Virus record (IMG/VR): IMGVR_UViG_3300035661_000219
Location: 1-32,806 of that record
DNA: 32,806 bases
Source of the DNA: a virus
Reading direction: 5' to 3' (one strand)
This document shows positions 1 through 6,767 of this stretch, piece after piece (the first letter of the stretch is position 1; every line of letters starts with the position of its first letter). The position numbers and the translations under genes are program-made. The notes under the pieces are model-generated. The model was not told the DNA's origin. It worked only from the letters and a program-made list of their open reading frames with translations, and made no database searches.

Positions 1-387
1 TTAAATGCTGTAACTCGTTTCGACATTTTCTGCAATCGACTTAGATAGATTGAAGTTAAAGTTTCTCCAGCAAAATTCATGCAGTGCCATCCGTTTGAGC
101 TTGTTGCTTAATTTTGGTTTGATGGTAACAGTCTTATCCGTAATCTTAAGGATGGTACCGTGATATGAAAGGTTGTATGAATCTTCTTCGCAAATGTCAC
201 CTACCATAAAAGTGCTGCCTTCCATCGGAGGATTTACTCCGTGGCGGTCATCGCGAAATATAGTGATGCTGTTGTATCCAGTTTTGGATACGCCAGTGCA
301 ACGAACTTGGTGTTCAGTTGCCTTTGCTGGATAATCGGCACCAAGGTGTTTATGTGCCTTAGTCATTACGCGGATTAAATTAGTCAT
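1..387 (-). CDS. Hypothetical protein (128 aa)
   Basis: I do not recognise this soluble protein. The ATG at 387 is preceded by AGGAG at 394-398 with a 6-nt spacer; an in-frame TTG six bases upstream overlaps that ribosome binding site, so the ATG is preferred. The C-terminal half is basic and beta-rich, with a GTILKITDKTVTI stretch that could be a small barrel. It is the last gene of its unit and is driven by the strong promoter at 417-445. Its stop lies at the left window edge, so its downstream context is not visible. Confidence 0.75.
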   Translation of the reverse strand: MTNLIRVMTKAHKHLGADYPAKATEHQVRCTGVSKTGYNSITIFRDDRHGVNPPMEGSTFMVGDICEEDSYNLSYHGTILKITDKTVTIKPKLSNKLKRMALHEFCWRNFNFNLSKSIAENVETSYSI

Positions 388-416
388 TTCCAACTCCTGT
401 TTGTTTGTGTGTAGTA

Positions 417-445
417 ATTATATGACAGATAGGATGTAGTGTCAA
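417..445 (-). promoter_or_regulatory. Sigma70-type promoter
   Basis: TTGACA (445-440), a 17-bp spacer and TATAAT (422-417) match the consensus exactly. It reads into the gene ending at position 1. The TGA stop of the upstream gene lies inside the TTGACA box. Confidence 0.9.
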
Positions 446-852
446 GCAATTGTTTTGATAGAATGAAAAACTATGCAAGCTGGTAATAATAGAATAGCTC
501 TCGGGTTACCGAATGCAGCAAGTATGGCAAGCTCGCCCGGCTCCGACTCGAGCATGTAAACACAGTCGTCGCCCTTGATAAGCACTGCTAATGCCATCCA
601 CGACGACCACCGTGCATTAGTCATATCGTTCCAGTCTAGACCGAGGCCGGATAAGTAGTTTGAATTCGTGTCCCATACTGTCCGCCATTCTACATGTAAA
701 TTGATTTGATCCACCGCAGTGTAACAATAACTATCCACCATATTAAAATCGAGTTTCCGAACCATACTCCATGCCATAGGGTCTGCCCGTACCGATGCTA
801 ATACACGGTCGATGTGTATCGCATTCGGTAAGTGTGACCAAGCAGTTGTCAT
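442..852 (-). CDS. HIDR/LLLPAC-family protein, copy 1
   Basis: This 136-aa protein is one of five paralogs in the window (others end at 11080, 11624, 17967 and 21567). All start M-T/S-T-x-W-x-x-LPNAxHIDRxLAS and end with DDCxYMLxSE, GELxILAAFG, RAxLLLPAC and a final IK. The middle third differs completely between copies. No function is known to me. The start overlaps the stop of the gene to the right as ATGA, implying translational coupling. Its stop is inside the -35 box of the next promoter. Confidence 0.85.
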   Translation of the reverse strand: MTTAWSHLPNAIHIDRVLASVRADPMAWSMVRKLDFNMVDSYCYTAVDQINLHVEWRTVWDTNSNYLSGLGLDWNDMTNARWSSWMALAVLIKGDDCVYMLESEPGELAILAAFGNPRAILLLPACIVFHSIKTIA

Positions 853-1463
853 AGTGTCGGAACTTCCATTTTAACAAGTTGCATGAAACATTCCCCACCT
901 TCAAATGTTACCGAATCGTATTCAATTTCGTAGTCAGTATATCGGTCTAAGTTTTCAGCATAAAACATATCGTCGCCACAAGAGCTAATTTTCAATTGCA
1001 AACCGTCAGCTGTTACGAAACAATGGGCTAGTTCGGCCATCTGTTTGATTTGTTTTACGGTTGGTTTGAGCATAGCCTTAGCAGTAACAGCAAGCATCTC
1101 GTTGATTGCAATTTGCACTGCTGATGGCGACTGGATGGCTTCTATAAGCAGCTTATCTTCATATATTCCTGTAAATCCTACATCATAAGCAGCAATTGCT
1201 CCAATCACACTCGATACAGCTCGACCATCGATGCCGCCAATGCTCCATGCTGTAGTGTCTTCGAGCGGATTATTGTCGCTCCAATCATAGATTGATGCAA
1301 GGATACCCATCTCGAATGTAAGGAACCATGCTGCCCGTACCTTACCAGATTCGTATGTGCAGCTCGGCTCGCCGAATATCTTAACAAGCTTGCTATAATC
1401 GATATGGACCGAACCTTGGCGACTGTATTCATTTACATGATGTTTGGTTTTGATAAAGCTCAT
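849..1463 (-). CDS. Hypothetical protein (204 aa)
   Basis: Unrecognised acidic soluble protein. The N-terminal 80 residues (HIDYSKLVKIFGEP then a region rich in W and D) look like a small immunity- or kinase-pocket-like phage domain, but I cannot name it. The ATG at 1463 follows a purine-rich GAGAATGA; an upstream in-frame start at 1499 would overlap the preceding gene and is less likely. It overlaps the next gene by ATGA. Confidence 0.75.
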   Translation of the reverse strand: MSFIKTKHHVNEYSRQGSVHIDYSKLVKIFGEPSCTYESGKVRAAWFLTFEMGILASIYDWSDNNPLEDTTAWSIGGIDGRAVSSVIGAIAAYDVGFTGIYEDKLLIEAIQSPSAVQIAINEMLAVTAKAMLKPTVKQIKQMAELAHCFVTADGLQLKISSCGDDMFYAENLDRYTDYEIEYDSVTFEGGECFMQLVKMEVPTL

Positions 1464-1471
1464 TTCATTCT

Positions 1472-1741
1472 CTAATATTGTTTTGTAACCTTCGGACAAA
1501 TTGTCTTAAGGAAGGAATAGATGTGTGTATCATTAGCATATGAATACACATTGTGGCACAACCAGGACGATAATCCTGTCCCATATAGTAAGTCAAAACA
1601 GAATCGCTTCTGTAAATCTTTCACCTTGTCAGCTTTATTAAACCGACCAGCCTCATATTCGGCAGCAATGCTTGGATATTTTGCAAGCACTTCGTCGATG
1701 TTGGACTTAATGTGAGTGCGATGTTCCGGAAGTAGTTTCAC
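1472..1741 (-). CDS. Small phage protein (89 aa)
   Basis: Begins MKLLPEHRTHIKSNIDEVL and contains ADKVKDLQKRFCFDLLY followed by VYSYANDTHI. This pattern is familiar from small conserved phage proteins of unknown role. The ATG overlaps the stop of the upstream gene (ATGA), so the two are probably coupled. Confidence 0.8.
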   Translation of the reverse strand: MKLLPEHRTHIKSNIDEVLAKYPSIAAEYEAGRFNKADKVKDLQKRFCFDLLYGTGLSSWLCHNVYSYANDTHIYSFLKTICPKVTKQY

Positions 1742-1929
1742 GATTGTTCCTCGACAGGCGGATTATTGATTTCATTGATAATACGCAAGATGCAACGACC
1801 GACACCTTCATCTGTCTTTGAACCGCTTGTTGTATCAACACGATAGCTACCTTTGTTGCGTTTGACAGCGAGCAAATCAATAACTTGTTGCCCGAGCTTT
1901 GCAATCAATTCTGCGTCTTGGATAATCAT
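1738..1929 (-). CDS. Hypothetical protein (63 aa)
   Basis: Short helical protein beginning MIIQDAELIAKLGQQVIDL. The ATG at 1929 is preceded by GGGGA at 8-nt spacing; an upstream in-frame start at 1992 would lie inside the promoter and is rejected. First gene of an operon with 1472-1741, 849-1463 and 442-852. Confidence 0.75.
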   Translation of the reverse strand: MIIQDAELIAKLGQQVIDLLAVKRNKGSYRVDTTSGSKTDEGVGRCILRIINEINNPPVEEQS

Positions 1930-1959
1930 TTTGTTCCCCTGTTGTGTTTGTATGTAGTA

Positions 1960-1988
1960 ATTATACTGCAAGGTAGGAATCTTGTCAA
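1960..1988 (-). promoter_or_regulatory. Sigma70-type promoter
   Basis: TTGACA (1988-1983), 17-bp spacer, TATAAT (1965-1960). Nearly identical to the promoter at 2374-2402 over its whole length including the downstream leader, so one is a copy of the other. The upstream gene's TGA stop lies in the -35 box. Confidence 0.9.
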
Positions 1989-2344
1989 GCACTAAATTCT
2001 TTAATTAGTTCTTGTAGCCAACGATGTCGATAGTCTTGCATGAGTGCAGGTGTTTGGTCAGATACAGATACACCGTTACGATTAAGCCAAAATTCCAGTG
2101 TTGCGTGGCCTTGCAGTCGCTCACTTATGGTGCTAAGTAGTCGTTCACGCCCGTATGAAAGATTCATGCCGTGATATTTGGCAGCATACTCGATGGCATG
2201 GCAGATATATCGGTGTTTGGGGACGAAAGCGACAAGTAGCGTTTCTCTCGGAGTCAGTAAAAAGGCACCAGCTTTCACTAACAAAAAATGCATGTCAGCG
2301 CATATTTCTTTCGTTTGATATGCTTGCAATGTTTCCCAGCTCAT
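1985..2344 (-). CDS. Hypothetical protein (119 aa)
   Basis: Unrecognised protein, MSWETLQAYQTKEICADM at the N-terminus. The middle (FVPKHRYICHAIEYAAKYHG) resembles small phage proteins whose job is unknown. AGGAG sits 8 nt before the ATG at 2344. Single-gene unit with its own promoter; its stop is embedded in the promoter of the gene to the left. Confidence 0.75.
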   Translation of the reverse strand: MSWETLQAYQTKEICADMHFLLVKAGAFLLTPRETLLVAFVPKHRYICHAIEYAAKYHGMNLSYGRERLLSTISERLQGHATLEFWLNRNGVSVSDQTPALMQDYRHRWLQELIKEFSA

Positions 2345-2373
2345 TTTGTGCTCCTGTGTGTTTGTATGTAGTA

Positions 2374-2402
2374 ATTATACTGTAAGGTAGGAATCTTGTC
2401 AA
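2374..2402 (-). promoter_or_regulatory. Sigma70-type promoter
   Basis: TTGACA (2402-2397), 17 bp, TATAAT (2379-2374). Leader to the ATG at 2344 is about 25 nt and carries AGGAG. Confidence 0.9.
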
Positions 2403-2406
2403 CCTA

Positions 2407-2835
2407 TCAGGATTTTGCTGCCCGTATAATACGACCAACAGACTTAGTCGAAATAGTTGACCAATCGGTAGGAAATATAATTTGCTCCGGCATTTTATAT
2501 CCAGGTTCAAAGTTCCACTCATTCGTCAATGTGTCTTGGATGATATCCTGCATTTCGTTTAACACATTATATAAGGCGTCTTCAATGTAAGACTTTCCGT
2601 TCTTCCAGTTCCAGTATGAGTCGACTGAGCGGTAGTTGCAGTGCTCGGGCATTCTATCTAACGAGCGCGAAAGTTCACCATCACTGTTCCATGGGTGGTA
2701 GTTGTCAGTTACATCCATATCAAACTTGAGGTCACGCATCGCCTTATCATCCAATTTACCATTGTTGTAAATTTTAACATGCGACAACATGATTGTGCGA
2801 AACTCTTTAACTACTTTAGGCCAGTTCGTATTCAT
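2407..2835 (-). CDS. Hypothetical protein (142 aa)
   Basis: Unrecognised soluble protein rich in W, Y, N and D. It starts MNTNWPKVVKEFRTIMLSH, and the ATG at 2835 follows TAGGAG with a good spacer. No membrane segment or catalytic motif is visible. It has its own promoter at 2868-2896. Confidence 0.75.
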   Translation of the reverse strand: MNTNWPKVVKEFRTIMLSHVKIYNNGKLDDKAMRDLKFDMDVTDNYHPWNSDGELSRSLDRMPEHCNYRSVDSYWNWKNGKSYIEDALYNVLNEMQDIIQDTLTNEWNFEPGYKMPEQIIFPTDWSTISTKSVGRIIRAAKS

Positions 2836-2867
2836 TTCCGACTCCTACATTTGTTTGCGATGTATGT

Positions 2868-2896
2868 ATTATGCAGCAATTACATCCTACTGTCAA
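2868..2896 (-). promoter_or_regulatory. Sigma70-type promoter
   Basis: TTGACA (2896-2891), 17 bp, CATAAT (2873-2868). Drives the gene at 2407-2835. Confidence 0.85.
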
Positions 2897-2903
2897 GTAT
2901 TAT

Positions 2904-3218
2904 TTAATCCCCTGAGTCAATTGTATAGTTGTCGCCACATTGACTGCAAGTGTATTTTGTAAGGCAGTTGCCAACGGTTTGTGCTGTATATGTGTGGGTG
3001 CATCCGGTGCCATCGGCTTTAGCAGCTACATGGCCCTGTGCTCGGGAAAACATGCCGCCCGCTCCACAATTTCTACAGCCTACCGTATCGTCACTGAAAT
3101 CATATCCAGCGACAACACTTTTATATTTCTTTTGTTCTTCGGTAGCCAATTGTTTACCTGTGCCGTTGCATTTCGGACACTCGACTCGACCGATAGGAAG
3201 TGCTGTATAAATTTTCAT
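2904..3218 (-). CDS. DnaJ-like zinc-finger protein
   Basis: A 104-aa protein with four cysteine pairs or singles: C14-x2-C17 in CPKCNGTG, C48-x2-C51 in CRNCGAG, then C73, C85 and C91-x2-C94 in CSQCGD. CxxCxGxG repeats are typical of DnaJ-type zinc-binding modules, and GAGGMFSRAQGHV is a segment I know from uncharacterised large-phage proteins. Role unknown; probably binds two zinc ions. It overlaps the upstream gene by ATGA. Confidence 0.8.
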   Translation of the reverse strand: MKIYTALPIGRVECPKCNGTGKQLATEEQKKYKSVVAGYDFSDDTVGCRNCGAGGMFSRAQGHVAAKADGTGCTHTYTAQTVGNCLTKYTCSQCGDNYTIDSGD

Positions 3219-3418
3219 GATAAATTCATTTCAACTGTAATATCCATATCATACCCGTCGTGACCAACAAGTGCATCACGAACATATTGTGCATCCAACC
3301 CTGCATTAAACCATACAGTATCAATCACATTGTTGTGTCTATTTACAACATTCCACGCTTGTTGTTTCACTATGCTCTGTTGCGCAAAGATTTGGTGATG
3401 TTTTTGTTTGGTTGTCAT
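3215..3418 (-). CDS. Hypothetical protein (67 aa)
   Basis: Small protein starting MTTKQKHHQIFAQQSIVKQQ. The second half has GLDAQYVRDALVGHDGYD, which resembles a family of small phage proteins without known role. AGGAG lies 7 nt before the ATG at 3418. First gene of a two-gene unit with the zinc protein. Confidence 0.75.
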   Translation of the reverse strand: MTTKQKHHQIFAQQSIVKQQAWNVVNRHNNVIDTVWFNAGLDAQYVRDALVGHDGYDMDITVEMNLS

Positions 3419-3447
3419 TTTGTGCTCCTGTTATTTAATATGTCATA

Positions 3448-3476
3448 ACTATAGCATGGCCTAGAACCCATGTCAA
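3448..3476 (-). promoter_or_regulatory. Sigma70-type promoter
   Basis: TTGACA (3476-3471), 17 bp, TATAGT (3453-3448). Drives 3215-3418 and 2904-3218. Confidence 0.85.
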
Positions 3477-3501
3477 CATTTAATTACATTTATTTTTGCA
3501 C

Positions 3502-3534
3502 CTCGTGACGAGTGATCCGAGCAGCGAGCGGATC
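3502..3534. other. Two GC-rich inverted repeats in gene-free stretch
   Basis: The stretch 3477-3626 holds no gene. It contains an 11-nt palindrome (CTCGTGACGAG, 3502-3512) immediately followed by a hairpin with GATCCG/CGGATC arms (3514-3534). Neither is followed by a U-run on either strand, so they are not classic terminators. Base composition is clearly more GC-rich than the surroundings. Confidence 0.5.
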
Positions 3535-3581
3535 GCGAGATATTGCCCAACCGACCCAAATAAAATTTAGCCTAGCTTGGC

Positions 3582-3646
3582 GAAACTCTATGTTGAAAGC
3601 CTGTGTTGAAAGCCTATGGTGAAACTCTATGATGAAACGATGTCAA
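3582..3646. repeat. 13-bp tandem repeat, about five units
   Basis: Consecutive 13-bp units GAAACTCTATGTT, GAAAGCCTGTGTT, GAAAGCCTATGGT and GAAACTCTATGAT, then a decayed fifth beginning GAAACGATG. A period of 13 is not a multiple of three. The last units run into the end of the small helicase-like reading frame. Confidence 0.8.
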
Positions 3647-3740
3647 TATAATCGATAATCGTTAGCATGGTTTTCGGTTGTCGAATGCCTCGACCGATAG
3701 ATTGGTAGAAATTAGTATCGCTACCATCGATCCACATCAT
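3627..3740 (-). pseudogene. Remnant of SF2 helicase (motif VI region)
   Basis: A 37-codon frame reads MMWIDGSDTNFYQSIGRGI, then RQPKTMLTIIDYIDIV. QSIGRGIR fits helicase motif VI (QxxGRxxR), and the following segment resembles the end of the UvsW-type helicase core, where motif VI is followed by a beta strand ending in D-x-x-D. All earlier motifs are missing, so I read this as the tail of a decayed or recombined helicase gene, although a short functional peptide cannot be excluded. It starts just after the stop of the gene at 3742-3966, and its 3' end runs into the 13-bp repeats. Confidence 0.5.
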
Positions 3741-3741
3741 A

Positions 3742-3966
3742 TCATCTGCCGATGTTCCACACCTTGTCGGATACTTGTGCGAAGGTTACATTAAATTTTA
3801 ATCCAATAAGACATGCTTCTTCGGATGTGCAATCAACATCAATAAATCGAATAGGAAAATTATTTGCCCATCCTTGGCTAGCAATTGCATAATTCTGATC
3901 TATAATATATTTCCTTAAATTATAAAATAGATTGTTTGTTACACTTGCGATAATTCTATACTTCAT
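3742..3966 (-). CDS. Small alpha/beta protein (74 aa)
   Basis: One of a set of 64-90-aa proteins in this window that share a layout: a short N-terminal strand (MKYRIIASV), a helix, then a strand followed by T/S-E-E-A and a hydrophobic helix (DVDCTSEEACLIGLKF). The layout resembles a ferredoxin-like or ACT-like fold, but this is inferred from pattern only. It follows the gene at 3969-4325 with a 2-nt gap. Confidence 0.7.
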   Translation of the reverse strand: MKYRIIASVTNNLFYNLRKYIIDQNYAIASQGWANNFPIRFIDVDCTSEEACLIGLKFNVTFAQVSDKVWNIGR

Positions 3967-3968
3967 TC

Positions 3969-4325
3969 TTACACCATCGCCCGTGTTAGTTTTAGTTCGC
4001 CCGTTATATTACTATACTCCGGGCAGTTCACTAATATTAATTTTATATTAGTTTTAAGTTTCATCAGTATTATTTCTTCAGCTGATAACACACAGAAAAT
4101 AATATCGTATTCGCCAAACGGTAGACGCAGCTGAACTTTGTCGACACCCGGGTTTACCGAATCAAGTGCTGCATAAAATTCTTCATGATGGCTCTCCCAT
4201 AGAAAAACTTTATAGACTTGATGATAGTCTTCTCGTTTTACGTGAGGGAAAGATTTGCCAATATAACCACATAAGAATTCGGCATTATCTGTATCATAAT
4301 CATTCGGTGATCGATAGTCTGCCAT
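3969..4325 (-). CDS. Hypothetical protein (118 aa)
   Basis: Acidic protein starting MADYRSPNDYDTDNAEFL. The C-terminal half (FGEYDIIFCVLSAEEIILMKLK) has the same strand then S/T-x-E-E-x-hydrophobic-helix pattern as the small proteins around it, so it may be a longer member of that set. No sigma70 promoter is visible directly upstream. Confidence 0.7.
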   Translation of the reverse strand: MADYRSPNDYDTDNAEFLCGYIGKSFPHVKREDYHQVYKVFLWESHHEEFYAALDSVNPGVDKVQLRLPFGEYDIIFCVLSAEEIILMKLKTNIKLILVNCPEYSNITGELKLTRAMV

Positions 4326-4355
4326 AGGATTCTTATCTAGAATTCTGAATCTGAT

Positions 4356-4541
4356 TTAAATATCTGAGTTCGATATTTGTGTTTGAACATTTGGTATCCG
4401 AATCGCATCGGGAAAATGTTCTGCCAATAATTCATCTGCTGATTTATCTTCAGGATACAATTCCCTTAGCCGAATACACTGTTTGCAATCTACGGGGTCG
4501 TCTGTCTGGGCCGAGTTGCACCATATGTGATGTGAGTTCAT
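4356..4541 (-). CDS. Small Cys/His protein (61 aa)
   Basis: Starts MNSHHIWCNSAQTDDPVDC, followed by KQCIRLRELYPED. Two Cys in CKQC plus nearby Cys and His could bind a metal. The ATG at 4541 overlaps the stop of the upstream gene as ATGA, which fixes the start and argues against the longer frame that begins at 4601. Confidence 0.7.
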   Translation of the reverse strand: MNSHHIWCNSAQTDDPVDCKQCIRLRELYPEDKSADELLAEHFPDAIRIPNVQTQISNSDI

Positions 4542-4780
4542 TCTTCTATTCCAAATTGTGTCAGGATAGTGGCAACAAAATTTTGTTCTGCATAATCCCA
4601 TTCATCTGCGCATAATTTGTCATTTTCTTCTATAATTCTAACACATTCCTTGACAACCAGCTTCGCAAATTGTTCCAGATGATGAGAATGAACTGCATCA
4701 GGATGTTCTCCCTCACTGTCCATATAAGGAATAAAGGATATACCCGCTTGTACTGCAAGCTCTTTAATTTTGTTATTCAC
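4538..4780 (-). CDS. Small phage protein (80 aa)
   Basis: Begins MNNKIKELAVQAGISF and contains HLEQFAKLVVKECVRIIEEND. The KIKELAxQAG start and FAxLVVxEC helix are common in conserved phage proteins of unknown function. Coupled to both neighbours through ATGA overlaps. Confidence 0.8.
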   Translation of the reverse strand: MNNKIKELAVQAGISFIPYMDSEGEHPDAVHSHHLEQFAKLVVKECVRIIEENDKLCADEWDYAEQNFVATILTQFGIEE

Positions 4781-4962
4781 TTAAATATCCTTTCGAATGT
4801 TATGCCGCATATTTTACTCCTGCGTTCTATTTCATATTGTGCAGTGCCCTTGCGATCCGTAAAGTGATGCACAATTATAATTTCGTCCGGTTCACGCTTT
4901 TCGATGTTATTGCTAATTACATTATGTAACCACGGCGAATAGATTTGCGAGCCCGTATTCAT
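4777..4962 (-). CDS. Hypothetical protein (61 aa)
   Basis: Starts MNTGSQIYSPWLHNVISNN. The ATG at 4962 forms an ATGA overlap with the upstream stop, so the longer version from 4980 is unlikely. No recognisable domain. Confidence 0.7.
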   Translation of the reverse strand: MNTGSQIYSPWLHNVISNNIEKREPDEIIIVHHFTDRKGTAQYEIERRSKICGITFERIFK

Positions 4963-5192
4963 TTTCGGTACCTTGTGCAAACGCCATCACCGATCTTCAG
5001 TGAGGCTTGGCTGACAACTAATGTTGTAGAATTATCTAACTCAATTACAGCATCTCGATATCGTAGTTCCGATATTTTTGTAACAGTATGATATTCTTCA
5101 CAAACACTACGGGATTGATGTTTACTCACAAATGCTATTGCTACAAAAAATATTAAAATATTAATGCCTAATGCCGCCAGTGCTCGTGACAT
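4959..5192 (-). CDS. Single-pass membrane or exported protein (77 aa)
   Basis: Begins MSRALAALGINILIFFVAIAF, an N-terminal hydrophobic segment of about 15 residues after one arginine, then a soluble tail of about 55 residues with two cysteines. It could be an inner-membrane anchor or an uncleaved signal. GGAG lies 6 nt before the ATG at 5192. Function unknown. Confidence 0.7.
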   Translation of the reverse strand: MSRALAALGINILIFFVAIAFVSKHQSRSVCEEYHTVTKISELRYRDAVIELDNSTTLVVSQASLKIGDGVCTRYRK

Positions 5193-5193
5193 T

Positions 5194-5502
5194 TTATTCT
5201 CCGTTACTTTTGTTATCAATGATGGAATATGGAACCCCTCTTGTAGCACCAGCTCTATGCGCCTTGCTCCAAGTGTAGTCTTCACCGTTTGGTAATTTCT
5301 TGCCTTCTACCGCATCGCAGCCCATTTCGCCTACTTGGTCTATGTTTTCACAGCACATAGTTATAAATGAGATCGGCTGGCCATTGCGTTTGGCAGTTCT
5401 AAGATCTTCGCAAGCCTTTAACGCATCCGCCAATTCATCGCGATGAGCTGAACAGGTTACATCACCTGCCATCCAAAAAATCTTGTATGCTGTCTTATTC
5501 AT
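5194..5502 (-). CDS. Conserved phage protein (102 aa)
   Basis: Starts MNKTAYKIFWMAGDVTCSAHR, with DELADALKACEDLRT and a later PISFITMCCENIDQVG. This arrangement (AYxIxWMxGDVTxSA, then ALKACEDLR) is one I know from many phage proteins without assigned function. The ATG at 5502 overlaps the end of the upstream gene. Confidence 0.8.
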   Translation of the reverse strand: MNKTAYKIFWMAGDVTCSAHRDELADALKACEDLRTAKRNGQPISFITMCCENIDQVGEMGCDAVEGKKLPNGEDYTWSKAHRAGATRGVPYSIIDNKSNGE

Positions 5503-5620
5503 CTCGTCTTTTCTCCGTATCTTTTCGTTCGGCCTGTCGTTCTGTTTTCCAAAATACACGCTTCCAATCCCTGAGATGTCTCCACCACTGCGGTTTTGTT
5601 GTTAGTTTCTTGTTCGGCAT
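5495..5620 (-). CDS. Small basic phage protein (41 aa)
   Basis: Starts MPNKKLTTKPQWWRHLRDWK and ends in a run of charged residues. The WWRHLRDWKRVFWKxERxAE pattern is familiar from short conserved phage proteins and suggests an amphipathic helix. Its ATG shares a base with the stop of the upstream small frame (TAATG). Frame and conserved pattern make it credible despite its size. Confidence 0.7.
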   Translation of the reverse strand: MPNKKLTTKPQWWRHLRDWKRVFWKTERQAERKDTEKRRDE

Positions 5621-5694
5621 TATTTCAGACCTAACGCTTCCTGTTCGGCTTGTGATAGTTTCGCCCTGGCACTTTTAATCAGTGCATCACACAT
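5620..5694 (-). CDS. Possible 24-aa peptide
   Basis: A 24-codon frame, MCDALIKSARAKLSQAEQEA then LGLK, bridges the genes at 5687-6172 and 5495-5620 with an overlap at each end (it starts inside the upstream stop region, and its TAA overlaps the next ATG). The tight fit suggests translation, but it is too short to be sure. Confidence 0.45.
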   Translation of the reverse strand: MCDALIKSARAKLSQAEQEALGLK

Positions 5695-6172
5695 TGGGCA
5701 GATCATTATCGCTACTCAATTTCATAACAACAAAGTCTTCGTCTTCGAGCTCGTAAAACTCTCCATCAACAATTTTCAGTTGGACAGTCTTACTGCCCAT
5801 ATTACATTTTACATAGTCGCGGCCACCATCAATCATTGTTGACCCGTCTGTTGACATGCGGTTATCATGTCTATAGCGCGAATAGATGATCTCTCCGTCG
5901 TCTGCAACAATACCGGTGATAACACCTTCCACAGCACTTGCGCCACTTGTAATGTATGCGCTACCTCCCTGGATAATCATTGCAAGATATTTCGAATACC
6001 CGTGTGGAGGATTCTCTTGATAATAGATATCGCCACAATCATCGCTGTGCCATCCACCACCACGCACTTTAAGGCATAGTTGCCCAACAAACTTTGCATT
6101 ATATTTGGCTTCGATCTTTGCAATGTCAAATTTAACATCATCGCGGCCGTTATTTACAATAACCTTTTTCAT
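5687..6172 (-). CDS. Hypothetical protein (161 aa)
   Basis: Soluble protein starting MKKVIVNNGRDDVKFDIAK. It has a Gly-rich centre (LKVRGGGWHSDDCGDIYY) and an acidic tail. I recognise no enzyme motif. Its start overlaps the stop of the gene at 6169-6471 (ATGA). Confidence 0.75.
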   Translation of the reverse strand: MKKVIVNNGRDDVKFDIAKIEAKYNAKFVGQLCLKVRGGGWHSDDCGDIYYQENPPHGYSKYLAMIIQGGSAYITSGASAVEGVITGIVADDGEIIYSRYRHDNRMSTDGSTMIDGGRDYVKCNMGSKTVQLKIVDGEFYELEDEDFVVMKLSSDNDLPNV

Positions 6173-6471
6173 TCTGATCCCTTTAACTTATCAAAGCAAT
6201 CAATTTCACTTGCAAGAGCAATTGCTTCCTGTACATTAGCAGAAGCCTGCTCCAACCGTTTAGCAATATCGGCAAGCGCCACAGTATTTAATTCTTTGAC
6301 ATATTTACTAATTCTCGAAAACTTTACTATGTCAATAGTCACACCAACTTTCATTGTTGACTTATCCCACCCCGCACTATACGAATTGTTGTAGCCATGT
6401 AATTGAGCAAGTTCGGTTTGTGAAACTTTTACCAATTTACAGTCTGAATTCATATCTGCAATAATTTCCAT
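6169..6471 (-). CDS. Hypothetical protein (100 aa)
   Basis: Begins MEIIADMNSDCKLVKVSQ. Residues 7-45 (SQTELAQLHGYNNSYSAG) could hold a helix-turn-helix-like segment; the C-terminal half is a long helix rich in A, E and L. Role unknown. Its ATG lies one base after the stop of the 53-aa gene upstream. Confidence 0.75.
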   Translation of the reverse strand: MEIIADMNSDCKLVKVSQTELAQLHGYNNSYSAGWDKSTMKVGVTIDIVKFSRISKYVKELNTVALADIAKRLEQASANVQEAIALASEIDCFDKLKGSE

Positions 6472-6472
6472 C

Positions 6473-6634
6473 TTACAATCCGTTTAAGGTAAATTTGCTA
6501 AGTGCTTCACGCGCATCTGGGTAGTTATCTGACGCAACAGATCTTTCCAATACTTCGTAATTACTCGCCCACTCCGAATAAGGCTGTGACCACTTAATTG
6601 TATAAGTAGATGATTGTAATTTTTTAGGATCCAT
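6473..6634 (-). CDS. Hypothetical protein (53 aa)
   Basis: Frame MDPKKLQSSTYTIKWSQPYS followed by EWASNYEVLERS. It is the first gene after the promoter at 6664-6692, and its ATG follows TGGAG at good spacing. Its promoter, leader and first two residues (MD) are shared with the gene starting at 15273, but the proteins then diverge. Confidence 0.75.
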   Translation of the reverse strand: MDPKKLQSSTYTIKWSQPYSEWASNYEVLERSVASDNYPDAREALSKFTLNGL

Positions 6635-6663
6635 GTTCGACTCCAGTTATTTAATATATACAT

Positions 6664-6692
6664 ATTATATAAGGAAAATAAAAAGATGTCAA
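6664..6692 (-). promoter_or_regulatory. Sigma70-type promoter (duplicated cassette)
   Basis: TTGACA (6692-6687), 17 bp, TATAAT (6669-6664). The 66-nt block from the ATG through the -35 box is identical to 15271-15336 except for one base. Confidence 0.9.
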
Positions 6693-6700
6693 CAGGATAA

Positions 6701-6708
6701 GATAAATA
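6701..6708 (+). promoter_or_regulatory. Candidate T4-type late promoter
   Basis: GATAAATA differs by one base from the T4 late motif TATAAATA and lies 59 nt before the ATG of the rightward GIY-YIG gene. The same octamer precedes the rightward HNH gene at a nearly equal distance. Confidence 0.5.
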
Positions 6709-6711
6709 AGT

Positions 6712-6741
6712 GTAGTTCGCGAGATTGGCGTCTCCAACTAC
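6712..6741 (+). promoter_or_regulatory. Leader hairpin before GIY-YIG gene
   Basis: Outer arms GTAGTT and AACTAC enclose an inner stem GAGA/TCTC with a six-base loop TTGGCG. The same architecture, with different paired bases, precedes the HNH gene at 12947. It probably governs expression of the endonuclease. Confidence 0.6.
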
Positions 6742-6767
6742 TCTATCATTTATAAGGAATGTCAGCA

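Noticed and set aside
3582-3646. Short repeats as a CRISPR array
   Set aside because: Units are 13 bp with no spacers and no cas genes nearby.
3640-3660. TTGACA at the end of the helicase remnant as a promoter
   Set aside because: It is within the coding frame and has no -10 box at 16-18 bp.
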